Shown here one piece after another: positions 22,613 through 33,400 of a stretch of 64,000 nt of DNA. Below the pieces are notes generated by a model that was not told where the DNA came from, did no database searches, and saw only the letters and a program-made list of their open reading frames with translations. The translations under genes and the position numbers were made by a program. Location: positions 29,954,663 to 30,018,662 of the forward strand of contig CM076943.1 of the NCBI GenBank assembly GCA_039566865.1. The letters are read 5' to 3'. Positions within the stretch are counted from its first letter, which is position 1. Each line of letters starts with the position of its first letter. The DNA is from Aurelia coerulea (lineage: Eukaryota; Cnidaria; Scyphozoa; Semaeostomeae; Ulmaridae).

Positions 22613-24003
22613 CAAATCGCTCGCCAAGTTCTGCAATCAAGTATATCAAGTTGCAACAATACCTGGAGACATGAATGACTCCATATTTCTAAGAATTCGA
22701 AAAAAGTTAAAGGCCATCGCATGCAAAGAGTTTAGAACAATTAGCCTTATGAGCCACATTCTGAAGCTTATACTACGAGTTATACTGGGAAGAAACAAAC
22801 AACGAATAGAAAAGGAAGTAAGCGATACGCAGAGCGGTTTTATGAAAGGAAAAGGAACTCGTGAAGAGATATTCAATATGAGAACTGTATGTGAGAGATA
22901 CCTGGCAATGAACAAAAATGTATATGCATGCTTCATAGACTACGAAAAAGCATTCGATAGAGTGAACCACCAGAGGATGATTGAAAACCTCATAAAGATT
23001 GCAATACCAGGAAGGGATATCAAATTCATAAGAAATCTGTACTAGACTCAAAAAGCCTTCGTGAGACTAGAAAATGGACTGTCTGATGAAGTGATGATAA
23101 AACGAGGAGTAAGACAGGGATGTGTACTGTCCCCTGCTCTCTTCAATCTCTACACAGAGATGATATTCAGAGCTATAGATGATATGGATGGTGTGAAGAT
23201 AGGTGGACTTAACATCAACAACCTGAGATATGCTGATGATACGGTTCTTATTGCTGAAACACCTGAGCAATTGCAAGAAATAGTAAATAAAGTTAATGAG
23301 GAAGGGAAACTGTATGGAATGAAGATAAATGCTGAAAAAGCAAAACTATGTTGGTATCAAAAGTAATGCCAAGCGTCAAATTTCATATTACTGTTGACAA
23401 CGACATAATTAAACAAGTAGATTCATTTGTATATTTAGGACAACTATTGACAGAGGATGCTAAATGCGATAAAGAAATCCTACGTCGTATTTCTATAGCC
23501 CGAGGAACATTTAATAGAATGAAGTCAACATTAATAAATAACCACATCAATCTTGAGACGAGAAAGAGAATTCTGAAATGCTATGTATGGAGTACCTTAT
23601 TTTATAGAGTAGAGACATGGACTGTAACAACGACACTTGAGAAACGTCTTGAAGCATTTGAGATGTGGACGTATAGGAAAATGCTGAAATTGTCATGGAC
23701 GGAGAAAGTGAAAAATGAGGAAGTGCTTCAACGAATGAATGAAAAAAGAAAGCTGATCAATATCTTGAAGGACAGGAAACTGAAATATTTTGGGCATTTG
23801 ATACGGCTAAATAACATATACAGAACACTGTTAGAAGGATATATAGATGGAAAGAGAGGTAGAGGTCGCCCAAGGATGAGTTGGTATGACAACATCAAGG
23901 AGTGGACTGGGATGCGGTATGAGAGGGCAACAAGAACTGCAATGGACCGAGACAAATGGAGAGCTACTGTGTCATCCAACGTCGAAAGATTTGGAACATA
24001 AAG

Positions 24004-24176
24004 AAAGAAGAAAGAAGAGGTAGAATCTTAAACTCTTAAATTCACAACAAAGAGGGTGATTCAAAAAGACGTAGCGAGAGAGAATCTGTCAAACATGATT
24101 TTCATGAAATCTATTCGGATTTTTCCTTTCGCACATCATACCCCAAGCTTGCCTATTTTACCAATGAAGACCCTGA
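24004..24176. other. Spacer after the RTE element
   Basis: Short AT-rich junction between two LINE remnants, including A-rich GAAAGAAG sequence likely belonging to the RTE tail. Confidence 0.4.
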
Positions 24177-24600
24177 TTGGAATTACGTTCACGAGATTTC
24201 ATGCACAATACAATACAGGATAGAACCAAACCAACGTCGATGTCAACTGATCCTTCGCTGGTGGGCTTCTTAGATAATGCAGTATCCGTTCAACGCAATC
24301 TACAGTACTTGATGATAGAAATATACAAAACCAACAATAACCTAAATCCTTGTTCTATGGGCGAGATGTTTGATATGTACAATATGACTTGCGAAATAAG
24401 AATACTCTTGGCATTTCATATGCCAGGACAACTTCTTACGGCATAGAAACTGTGAGGTATTCGAGTTAAAAGCTGCGGCAAACATTACTTCACAGTAGCA
24501 GAGAGTCCCAATCATCGATAGCTTTTCAAAAGAACTAAGAACCCACAAAATAGCGTGTGACGTAGATTCTGTAAAATATAAATTTCTGGCTTAAATTTTA
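24177..24600 (+). pseudogene. LINE C-terminal fragment
   Basis: The frame VQRNLQYLMIEIYKTNNNLNP continues, with shifts and stops, into a YGIETVRY-like segment. It matches in order the C-terminus at 13,661-14,793 (RNRQLLMTEIFKTKSDLNP ... GVETIAYLG), so both come from one LINE family. Confidence 0.7.
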
Positions 24601-24651
24601 TCTAAATTAATCCTTTGTTTAATCTTTTTCCAACATTAGAACATATATATA

Positions 24652-25240
24652 CCGGGTGTCCCAAAATAAAGTATACGGATTTGGTTGACTCTAGCGATGT
24701 GAATCTAGCTTCAATTAATGTCTAATCACTCTAAAAATGTTCCTCGATAATTAACTTGAACATAAGTACCTCGTTTGTGTTGGTATTTGTGCTTTGAGAG
24801 CAGACATGTTAATTTTGAAAGCTCAAATTTGCCTCTTCCTGCAAACAAGAGTTTTAGCCTTTTGGCCCAAGCAAATTTTTAAGGCACAGCCTATAAATCA
24901 ACGATAGCCTTGATCAAATGTGAAAAATATTAAATCTTGAGTTATTCTCTTTTTCAGAAGTCATCCTCCAGTCACCCACAGGGAAGTTTCTTAATTTTCA
25001 TTAATTTCAGTTCTTAATTTCGATGTGCTTCAGAAACTTGCTTAGCCCAAAGCTCTGGCTTTCAAGATTGATATTTCTGCTGTCCAAGCACCAATACCAA
25101 CAAATGAGGTATCTATATTCAAGTTAACAATTGAGGAACATTTTGAGAGTGATTAGCCGTTGTATTAAAGCTTTATTGCTCATAGCTAAATTCACACCGC
25201 TGAAATCAACCATATATGTATACTTTTTAAGGACAACCGG
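24652..25240. mobile_element. Mariner-type MITE A
   Basis: The ends are CCGGGTGTCC on the left and, reverse-complemented, CCGGTTGTCC on the right, with TA on each side (24650-24651 and 25241-25242). Similarity of the two arms continues inward (GGTTGA, GTGTGAAT and the AACTTGAA/ACCTCGTTTG region) over some 150 bp. A GGGTGTCCCAAAA-type end with TA target is typical of mariner elements. There is no transposase. Confidence 0.75.
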
Positions 25241-25242
25241 TA

Positions 25243-25950
25243 TATATACTTATTTATGATATTTTTGATAGTTGGCATTAATTAGCTTTAACATAGCTAT
25301 CACGGTTGTACACCAGCTCTAAACAAACTAATCATTATTATCCTTATATACTCTAACAGGATGACGTCAGTGCCAAATGAAAGAAGATGTCGAAAAGTAG
25401 TTTGGAAAACAAGCAATAAAAAGGCCATTGGTTCGAGATTGAATGATATGTTAAGGGAGCACTACACGTACAACGAGTCTGGTTTCAATAACGATATAAG
25501 AACACATCTGAATTGAAAAAGATTTCATAACTAAGATCACAAAGGTATTGTTCAACGTTCTTCTTGGCTTGGAATGGCCTAAATTTGTGTTGCTCAACAT
25601 TGTCGTTCTCCTGATAACGTTGCACTTGTTTGTTGCACTACGCTGTTTCTTACGTCATCAGATTTATTATTACTCTTTTCTTGCTCTCCTTCTTGCAGCT
25701 CGTGTCCTGATTTGGAATGAAAACAACAAATCTAGTCAATCGCAAATATTAAAATTAGAGGCTCAAGTGCACAGAGATCTAAACAGGGGCTGCTGCAAAT
25801 TCATGAGTGCAAAGTGTACGATAGCATAATGTCAATGAGCTAAAGCATCATGTAAGACCTACATAATTTGGAATAATACACAGCACCTATAAATACAATG
25901 AGGTATCTAAGAAAAGGGCTGTTGATGATGTTTATGATATCAAGTCTCCT
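25243..25950. other. No gene recognised
   Basis: An open frame at 25,548-25,829 (plus) encodes a hydrophobic stretch but has no recognised motif, no paired splice sites and no neighbour support. I do not call it a gene. Confidence 0.35.
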
Positions 25951-25951
25951 A

Positions 25952-26703
25952 CAGGGTGCCCCAAAAAAATTGTTCCGACGTTTGATTGAATATAAAAAAA
26001 TAACGAAATAATGAAAAGATTCCATGGTAAAATAATCTCATTGCTGAGGTTTTAAATTTAATCTTACACATTACAAGCTAGTAAAACGGCTAAATATTAA
26101 TGGAGTTACGAGCTTTTGAAATTCAATTTTGTGGGAAAGCTGAAACCAGACGCCCCTAAATTGTATATTTTGTGAAAGTAGCATCTCGTTTTTTCAAATC
26201 AAATCAAAATTGAATTTAAAAAGCACTTTCAATAAATTAGCTTTCTCTAACATTGAATCAAAGTTATGGATGCTAGGAGGAATCCTGTTGAGCACAATTT
26301 AGAATGGCCCCGTCTCCCATGGATTAAGTTTTCATTCCATGTTTTTGATCCTTGCATTCTAAATAAATTTTGGCAACGGTTGCAAGAATTAAATTACTCT
26401 TAAGGTCCTTTTTGGTTGGCTCTGACATCAGCAAGAGGTTAAACATTGGACAGTCTTTTTTTCCTTGATTTTGGGACGTCTTTATGAAAACAATTCAGTT
26501 TAGGGGCGACTGGTTTCAGCTTTTGCACAAATGTTAACTTCAAAAGCTTGCAACTCCGTGAATTCTTAATGGATTCACAAGATTCTGGCGTAAAAAATCA
26601 ATTTAAAATCTTAGAAACAGGGTTGTTTAACCAAAAACCCGTATTTCTTATCACTAATTTTAATATCTAATCAAACGTCTAACCACTTTTCTGCGACACC
26701 CTG
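25952..26703. mobile_element. Mariner-type MITE B
   Basis: The ends are CAGGGTGCCCCA on the left and, reverse-complemented, CAGGGTGTCGCA on the right, with TA outside (25950-25951 and 26704-26705). Both arms share ACGTTTGATT about 35 bp inside, and GAAACCAG-type sequence further in is again inverted. Single unpaired ends with the same GGGTGTCC signature occur at about 48,447-48,462 and 59,702-59,720. Confidence 0.75.
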
Positions 26704-26867
26704 TATATCGGATGATAAATTTGACATAAAAATGAGTAAATAACAAAGGGTACCAAAAACTAGAAATTGCAATATAAAATAACAATTGAATGTTAGTGAT
26801 AAAATTACTTTTAAAAGCAGGAAATAGGGAGCAAAAACACAATTTTAAGCCAACCAAAGAAAGGACT

Positions 26868-26962
26868 TCTAACCGCGGCGTGTGGTGGCGGTGGCTCAGA
26901 AAGTTATAGGGGCGAGTCCTTCTTTGTTGGTTTTAAAATGAAGAATAATAAAAAGGAAGAGA
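26868..26962 (+). repeat. tRNA-derived SINE copy 1
   Basis: B-box-like GGGCGAGTCCTTCT is followed by TTGGTTTTAAAATGAAGAATAATAAAAAGGAAG. The same order (B-box, TTGGTTT, AAGAAYAATAAAAAG tail) recurs at 28,600-28,650, 28,690-28,770 and 28,800-28,910. Confidence 0.55.
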
Positions 26963-27485
26963 AAATGTTGCCCGATATTTATGGTCACCATAAAACCAAT
27001 TTCTTTACACAATTAAACAAAAGATTTGCAAGACTTAGGTGTCCCATATGACACAGCAAAATGATACCGTAGAGAATAAATCTCACATTCGTAAAGGCAT
27101 CCTATCGTAGCAAAATAAAGAGAAAACAAAAAATTTTTCAAAAATTGCAAATCTTTGTCACGTAGGAAAAGTACATAATTTGTGTAAAGAACTTACCCCT
27201 GCAATCTTTTCACAAAGGTGTACGATCTAATACTTAAGGTATCAATTTGCTATTTCATAGGGGAGACCTGAGCCTTGCACAACCTTTCGTTTTTTGCAAG
27301 CATTCAGAGGTTTTTGCAACAAGAAAACTTTGAATCGACGGTAGTTGGACGGTTTGCTGCAGAGGCTGTGAAATCTTATCACATTTTATCGAAATTATCG
27401 ATGATAAAATGGCGGAAAGAAATTGGATTTGTGGTGACCATATTCGTAAATGTTTCCGCAGCTTATCATTGCAAAGGAGAGTGAT

Positions 27486-27498
27486 TTAATGCCGATTA
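27486..27498 (-). CDS. CANX: Candidate last calnexin exon (13 nt)
   Basis: Spliced in phase 2 to the previous exon it would end the protein SPRNRH-stop, like the SPRNRK of vertebrate calnexins. The acceptor (GAATCCCAG) is weak and two AGs stand just before it. Another candidate acceptor, with a strong pyrimidine tract (TTTTCTTGTTTAG), lies near 28,171 but leads to an unrelated sequence. Treat this as tentative. Confidence 0.3.
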
Positions 27499-30400
27499 CT
27501 GGGATTCTGCTGCGGGTGAAGGTAGGCACATTAGCTTTCTTGGTAGCAAATAGCTTTAATTTGTCAAGAATTTCGAACATCACACAAACAAATATTTGCA
27601 TGTTATTCCTGGACATAATTCATGTAACATGTGAACTTTCGAAAGCTATATTTTATTTGTAGCGTTGCTGAAACATTCTTGAACATAGGCCAATTTTCGA
27701 AGGAATGAAATTCGATGTAACGCCGACCCCTGGTGAGATTTCAACCAAATGCAGGAAAACAAATATGGAATGGGGCCTGTAGAATCGATTCGTGGTAAAA
27801 CCAGCTCTATATATCTTTAGTGGTCGAATATAAATTTCTAATTTCGTGATGGTACTCGAAAAGTTGTCTCAAAAACCTTATTTTCAGTCATGTGATCGGA
27901 ATACGACGATACTATTGGCGTATAAGCGTGAAATTGGAAGATTTGCGGGTTTCTCTGTGCCCTAATAAAAGATTTGACTTGTATGCTGAGTTGGCCCACG
28001 TTTTATGCAAATTGAATTTTCTTTCAATAAATTAGTGACAGACAATGCGAACGAAACATTTGCAAAATCATAGATAGGCCCTAGATGTTGCAACTAACTC
28101 ATAGAAGAATGAATATTATATTTCTTAAAGGTTTGCCCGAGTCGCCTGAATTTTCGTTCTGGCTAAACAAGAAAAGTAAAAGCTCGGGTGACTCGGGTAA
28201 ATTCTAGAAAGGGCCTTATTTTGAAAGGCAAATAAATGATATTTGTGACTTCTATGACTTCTATGACAAAGGAAAGTCTCAATAATACCATCAAATATCA
28301 TTTTTGCAGTGATAGATATCTCGAGATTCCGACCTGGCCATTTTAGGCCACATCGTATTCTCGCCGCTGCACTATACAGAGACCAATTTTCATTTTATCT
28401 TCGTTAAGAAGCACCATTTTTTCCCATAATTTTCCATAATTTCGTCGAATTTTCGCTGTAAACTTGTCGATGCAATCTAGAGCTCCGTACGAACATCATA
28501 GAAAAACACACACTACTGATCACGTGTCAAAAACAACTACCAGAATTCACTACACGCTCACAGATGTGTGACGTAATCAGGGCAAATTTCGACTCATTTT
28601 TGTTGGTTTTAGGATTAAGAACAATAAAAAGCAAGCAACTAATGATCAGTTGCATAAATATTACAGTATGAAGGCTTCAACCAATCATTCTGATGGCATT
28701 GACTTACAAACTCGTAGGTTCAAGTCCTATTTATTGGTTTGAAAATTAAGAACAATAAAAAGAAAGAAACTTCTAAAAACACTTGCCAGGACTAAACTGG
28801 ATTCTTAAACCGATCGTCTCTGATGTGATGACCCTGGCTTACAAAGTCATGGGTTCGAGTCCTACTGTCTTGGTTTCCAAACTAAGAATAATAAACAGAA
28901 ATAAAACAAATGCTACGGTAGTTATTCTTACCGAGGTGAAGCATCAGGTGGTGGTATGTCCTCTTCTTGCTCTGCTTCGGGTTCTTCTGCCTGCTGACAG
29001 TAAAAAGTAAACTTGAAATAGAAAGCAAGTTTATTGAAATTTTAAAACGTCTTTGTTCCCTTTTCGGCTTATTGTCGAAGTCGTACATACATACACTCTT
29101 TTCAACGTTCAATCGGGCAAGTAAAATAACAGTCACCCAAATTCATGATTTCTGCTGATGACATTTCTTTGCAGGCATTATATAATTGACATAAACTTGT
29201 TGATAATATTTGCAGTGTTCTTCGAAGAACCTAAAAGCCTGGCCAAACGACTGAATGTTTTACGGAACAATATTTCATCATGATCTGCCTTGCTCAGCGT
29301 TGCTGAGTAGGGAGTGACCCAACGACTGAACTTTTCACTGAAAACGTCAATGAACAATGTTGATTGACGTTCAGCCTGTATCAGCGTTGTTGAGAAAGGG
29401 ATGGCCAAGCAACTTAATTTTCACTGAACATTTTGCGGAACAGTGTTCAGATATATACTATGTTGTTGAGTAGGGGGTGACCAAATGACAGACATTTTTC
29501 ACTGAACATTTCACTCAACAATACGACTTTTGAACTCAGTTGGGGCTTGGAACCTAGGAGAAATCTGAAATCAGGAGCAAATCAAAACAACGGACTGAAA
29601 CTACATACATACAAATATATCTTCTGCATAATAGTATGGAATGAATGAAAGTTGTTTATGTATACATCTGTTGAATTTTTGAATGTATACATAGAGAACT
29701 GTGCAAAACTGATAGAAGCTTTGATGCAGATCACTGGAACTTTTCAAATCGAGTTTGGCTGCTATATGCTGACAGCTGAAAAAGTACATCGACTATTCTC
29801 GACTATATCGACTATTCTCGACTACATAAATAGATACTGTGCGACTGTTTGAATGAAACCTTACCGCGACTTCATTCTCATCATTCTCCTCATCGGAATC
29901 ATCTGAATCCCAACTGTCTAAAGTTTGCTCAAATTCAAACTCCATCTCACTTCTATCTTCTGAAACAAACTCCGTGTCACGTTTGTCGTCTGCAACTAGA
30001 ATCTGACTTTTGTCATCTGAAGCTAGAGTTTGACTTTTGTCGTCCAAAATTGACTCAATATCACGTTTGCTGTTCGAGGCAACCTCAATCTTACTTTTGT
30101 CATCTGAAGCTAAGATCTTACTTTTGTCATCTGAAGCTACGTGCTCTTTACTTTTACTCTGTGGATGGCAAGGTTTCATGTAAAACTACCAACTCACAGT
30201 GATCCAGGGCAAATAACTAATGCAAAAAATGAAAGTATCAGAATTGTACCGAACTGACTTTTCTATTGTTAACGGTAGACTGAGATATAACAATGCCCAA
30301 AAATGGTTGAAACTGGAAAATCTACTTCTGCGAAAACCGTATTTCAAGTTAGGCTTAAAAAGTGTACTTCAGCCTTCTTTCTTGGCAAAGCAAGGACCCA

Positions 30401-33400
30401 AAATAGCACTAACTTTACGATTCAAATGTCTTGGCTTTCACTCACTTGACTTTTATGATCTTTGTTTCGTTTGACAGATTAAACTTTGTAGAATATGTAG
30501 TTAAAGGGTCGATTGAAAATGTAGTTTTGTGCAAATTTTGCGAATTCATAATGGTCACCAAAAGTGAAAAGTGAAAAGAAAAGTGAAACTAAAACTGAAT
30601 CTTGAAACGCTTCTTTAACATTAGAAACAAAATATCTATGTTTCAGAATTCTCGTAAAGCCTATTGCAGAATCAACTTTAACCTTTTGACAACACTTTTG
30701 CAAAAGGTCTGTAAATAGAGTAAGCTCTCAAATAACTTTGGCGATTTATTCACGAAGGCCAGTTTTTCACTTTTTCAGAGTTAAATGGCATTTTTCTGCT
30801 TATATGACTGGTAATATTTCATCACATCTCGACAATTGCAAATACATGCTTTTTAACAACCTAGTAGCATAAAGTATTATCTATATTCAACTAATTTTCC
30901 AAGGTTTTTCAAAACGTGCAGCCAACTCTGTGATGATTCCTGATATCTCAAGGCGAAAAATGGGCCTAGTTACATAAAACAGAACAAATACCAAAATTAG
31001 ACATCGTATATGATTAGGGAGTTGATATCTAACCTCCTTTTCATTATAGAGGGAAATATTCGTTCCATTTGACATCTATCACAGCCTATAGTATGGTGGC
31101 AAATATAAACAGAATTCGTTAAAAAAAGACTCCTTCTTCATTGGGCTTCGTAAAAAATTTGCCAAAACTATTTGGGAGATTACTCTACTTACGACCCTTT
31201 TACAAATGTTGCCAATAGGTTAAACTTGATTCTGTAATAGGCTTTCCAAAAACTCTGAAGCAAAGGTTTTTTGTTTCCAATGTCGAAGAACCATTTCAAG
31301 ATTCAGTTACAGTTTTTTCAACATTTGGGTACCATTGTGCACTCGCAAAATTTGCAAATCCCAAGATAAAATTTTCAATCGACCCTTTCGCTACATATTC
31401 TGTCAAACAAAGATCATGAAAATCGAGTGAGTGCAAGCCAAGAAATTCAAATTTGAAAGTTAGTGCTATTTTGTGGCCTTGCTTTGCCAACAATGAAGCC
31501 TAAAGTGTACTTTGTAGGCCTAACTTGAAATATTGTTTTCTCAGCACTAAATTATCCAATTTGAAATTTTTCTGGGTTTTGATATACCTCAGGCTACGGT
31601 TAACAATAGGGAAATCAGTTTGGTACAATTCCGATACTTTCATTTTTGCATTAATTACCGTAAAAGCTCTAGTAAGCCCCCTTCTCTAATAAGCCCCTCC
31701 CTTCTGGGCCAACAGTATAAATAAACCCCTCTCTATTAAGCACCCCCTCTTATATCAAATTCCAGAGGTTACAAAAAACTTTCCATTTATTGAGCTAAAT
31801 AAGTTTGCATGCTAATTTTGATATGGTTTGAGATGAAACTATGTCGAATTTATGGATTCATGCTGAATCTGCAAAATATGGTGTAACATAACTAAAAAGC
31901 TATCATTAATTTGATTTTGTGAATAAGCCCCCATCTCTAATAAGCCCTCTTTCAAGCCCCTCATCTGGAGTATCCAAAATTAAACCCCCTCTGGGCCCAA
32001 ATAGAGCTTTTACGGAACACTAAAACTGAAATCTGGATCACAGTGCATCTGCATGACTAAATTCGTATGATTAGAATAACGCTTTTGCGTAAGGCTACAT
32101 ACATACTGCTACGCAAACAATTTTACGTGGCTACACTATGAACGGTCTGCAAGCGCTCAGTGGGCGATTTCCTTTAACATGAAGTCGAAACCAGTAAGGA
32201 CTACATGGGGGGTAAGCAAAAAACAACACTCGCCAAGTTGACGTCATTGATTTTACTAACTTTGTAAGTGAGGTCGCATCGAAATTGAAAGCCCTCCGTC
32301 CATTAATGACCAAATTTCCAACGGACGTTTAGAAACTACCCACAAACAAATTATTGCAGCCTGCTGCCTTACGGAGATCACAACATGCTATCAGATTTGA
32401 CAACTTGTGAACACCTTTTTTGAAAATAGGTCATAATTTCAGAACGACAAGTCAGATGAGGTAAACCTTTTAATAAGCTTAAAGGCAGAAACACCGCAAT
32501 GCGACAAAAAACAACAGCAAATATAATGAATTCATTTTTTGCCAATATATTCTTTGTCCTGTCACATTACAGCCCTAAAGAAGTCCTGCATGGCAGGACA
32601 AAATATTGGCAAAAAATAAATTCATTATATTTGCTGTTGTTTTTTGTCGCATTGCGGTGTTTCTGCCTTTAAACTTATTCATTTTTTCGTCACCGCAAGC
32701 ATCTTCGGATCCGACAATCGACGCTGGTATCGTGGCCTTTACTTTTTCAACTTAAACCTTTTAACGCTGCAAATCTCAGCTAATCAAAGTCCGTCTCAAC
32801 TTAGATGTCACGTGAAATGCCCGCAAACTACAGCAATTGCAGTGGTTTGCTTGACAAATTTTGTATTATTGTAAACCCCACGTGACATCTAATTTTAAGA
32901 TAGACAGCGTCAATTTTGGGTGTATGACTACGAAACTTTAGCATGCAAAGCAGCAAATCTTTCTTCACTGCGCAGTACAAAACAAACCAAACAGCTATAT
33001 AAGGACAATATCACTAAACAACTACCTCGTCCATTTCTTCTTCTGTAACACTATCTACATCAGAAATTTCTTCTATCTCTTTGGTATCCTTCAGCTCTAC
33101 TACACCTGGCTATGAAAAGTAACAAACCAGAAAGGGTGATCATTCCCCGACTACATGAAAGATGGTGACCTTTAACGTAAATTACTGAATTCGTCACTCA
33201 GAAATAAAATATATGCCAACAAATACGTACCTTAACTCTCCTTGTCAAATACCGCATTTAATGGTCAAAAATATCATAAAAGATTGTTAGTTTTACAGCA
33301 ATTATGTGTTTTTGCTATTGCTGCGTAATGATTTGACCAAAAACGATTCACAAGCAAAGTATTTAAAAATGCTGCCATCATTATCTTTCAGGCCTCTTTC

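Larger units (their letters stand above)
14797..24003 (+). pseudogene. RTE-like LINE, interrupted by three insertions
   Basis: Coding fragments occur in order at 14797-15139, 16301-17307, 19734-20129 and 22612-24003. The first begins the endonuclease (KFATWNVRTMFK); the second continues it (LDVLGISETRW, MLMGDFNAKVG, SDHNPVV). The third is the linker (NEND-KKRWQEYVSELFDD). The fourth is the RT: DYEKAFDRVNH, RGVRQGCVLSPALFNLY and catalytic LRYADDTVLI, then a LKYFGHLIR/GRGRPRMSW tail. The GVRQGCxLSP wording and the tail are typical of the RTE clade. Besides the insertions there are stops (about 17,158, 19,775 and 23,043) and a frameshift near 23,360. The element is dead. Confidence 0.85.

Noticed and set aside
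25548..25829. A small membrane-protein gene
   Set aside because: It is a hydrophobic frame in AT-rich DNA without start context, splice partner or family motif.
28141..28172. Last calnexin exon behind the strong acceptor TTTTCTTGTTTAG
   Set aside because: The resulting tail ([10 protein letters not shown] and on) has no likeness to calnexin ends; kept only as an alternative.
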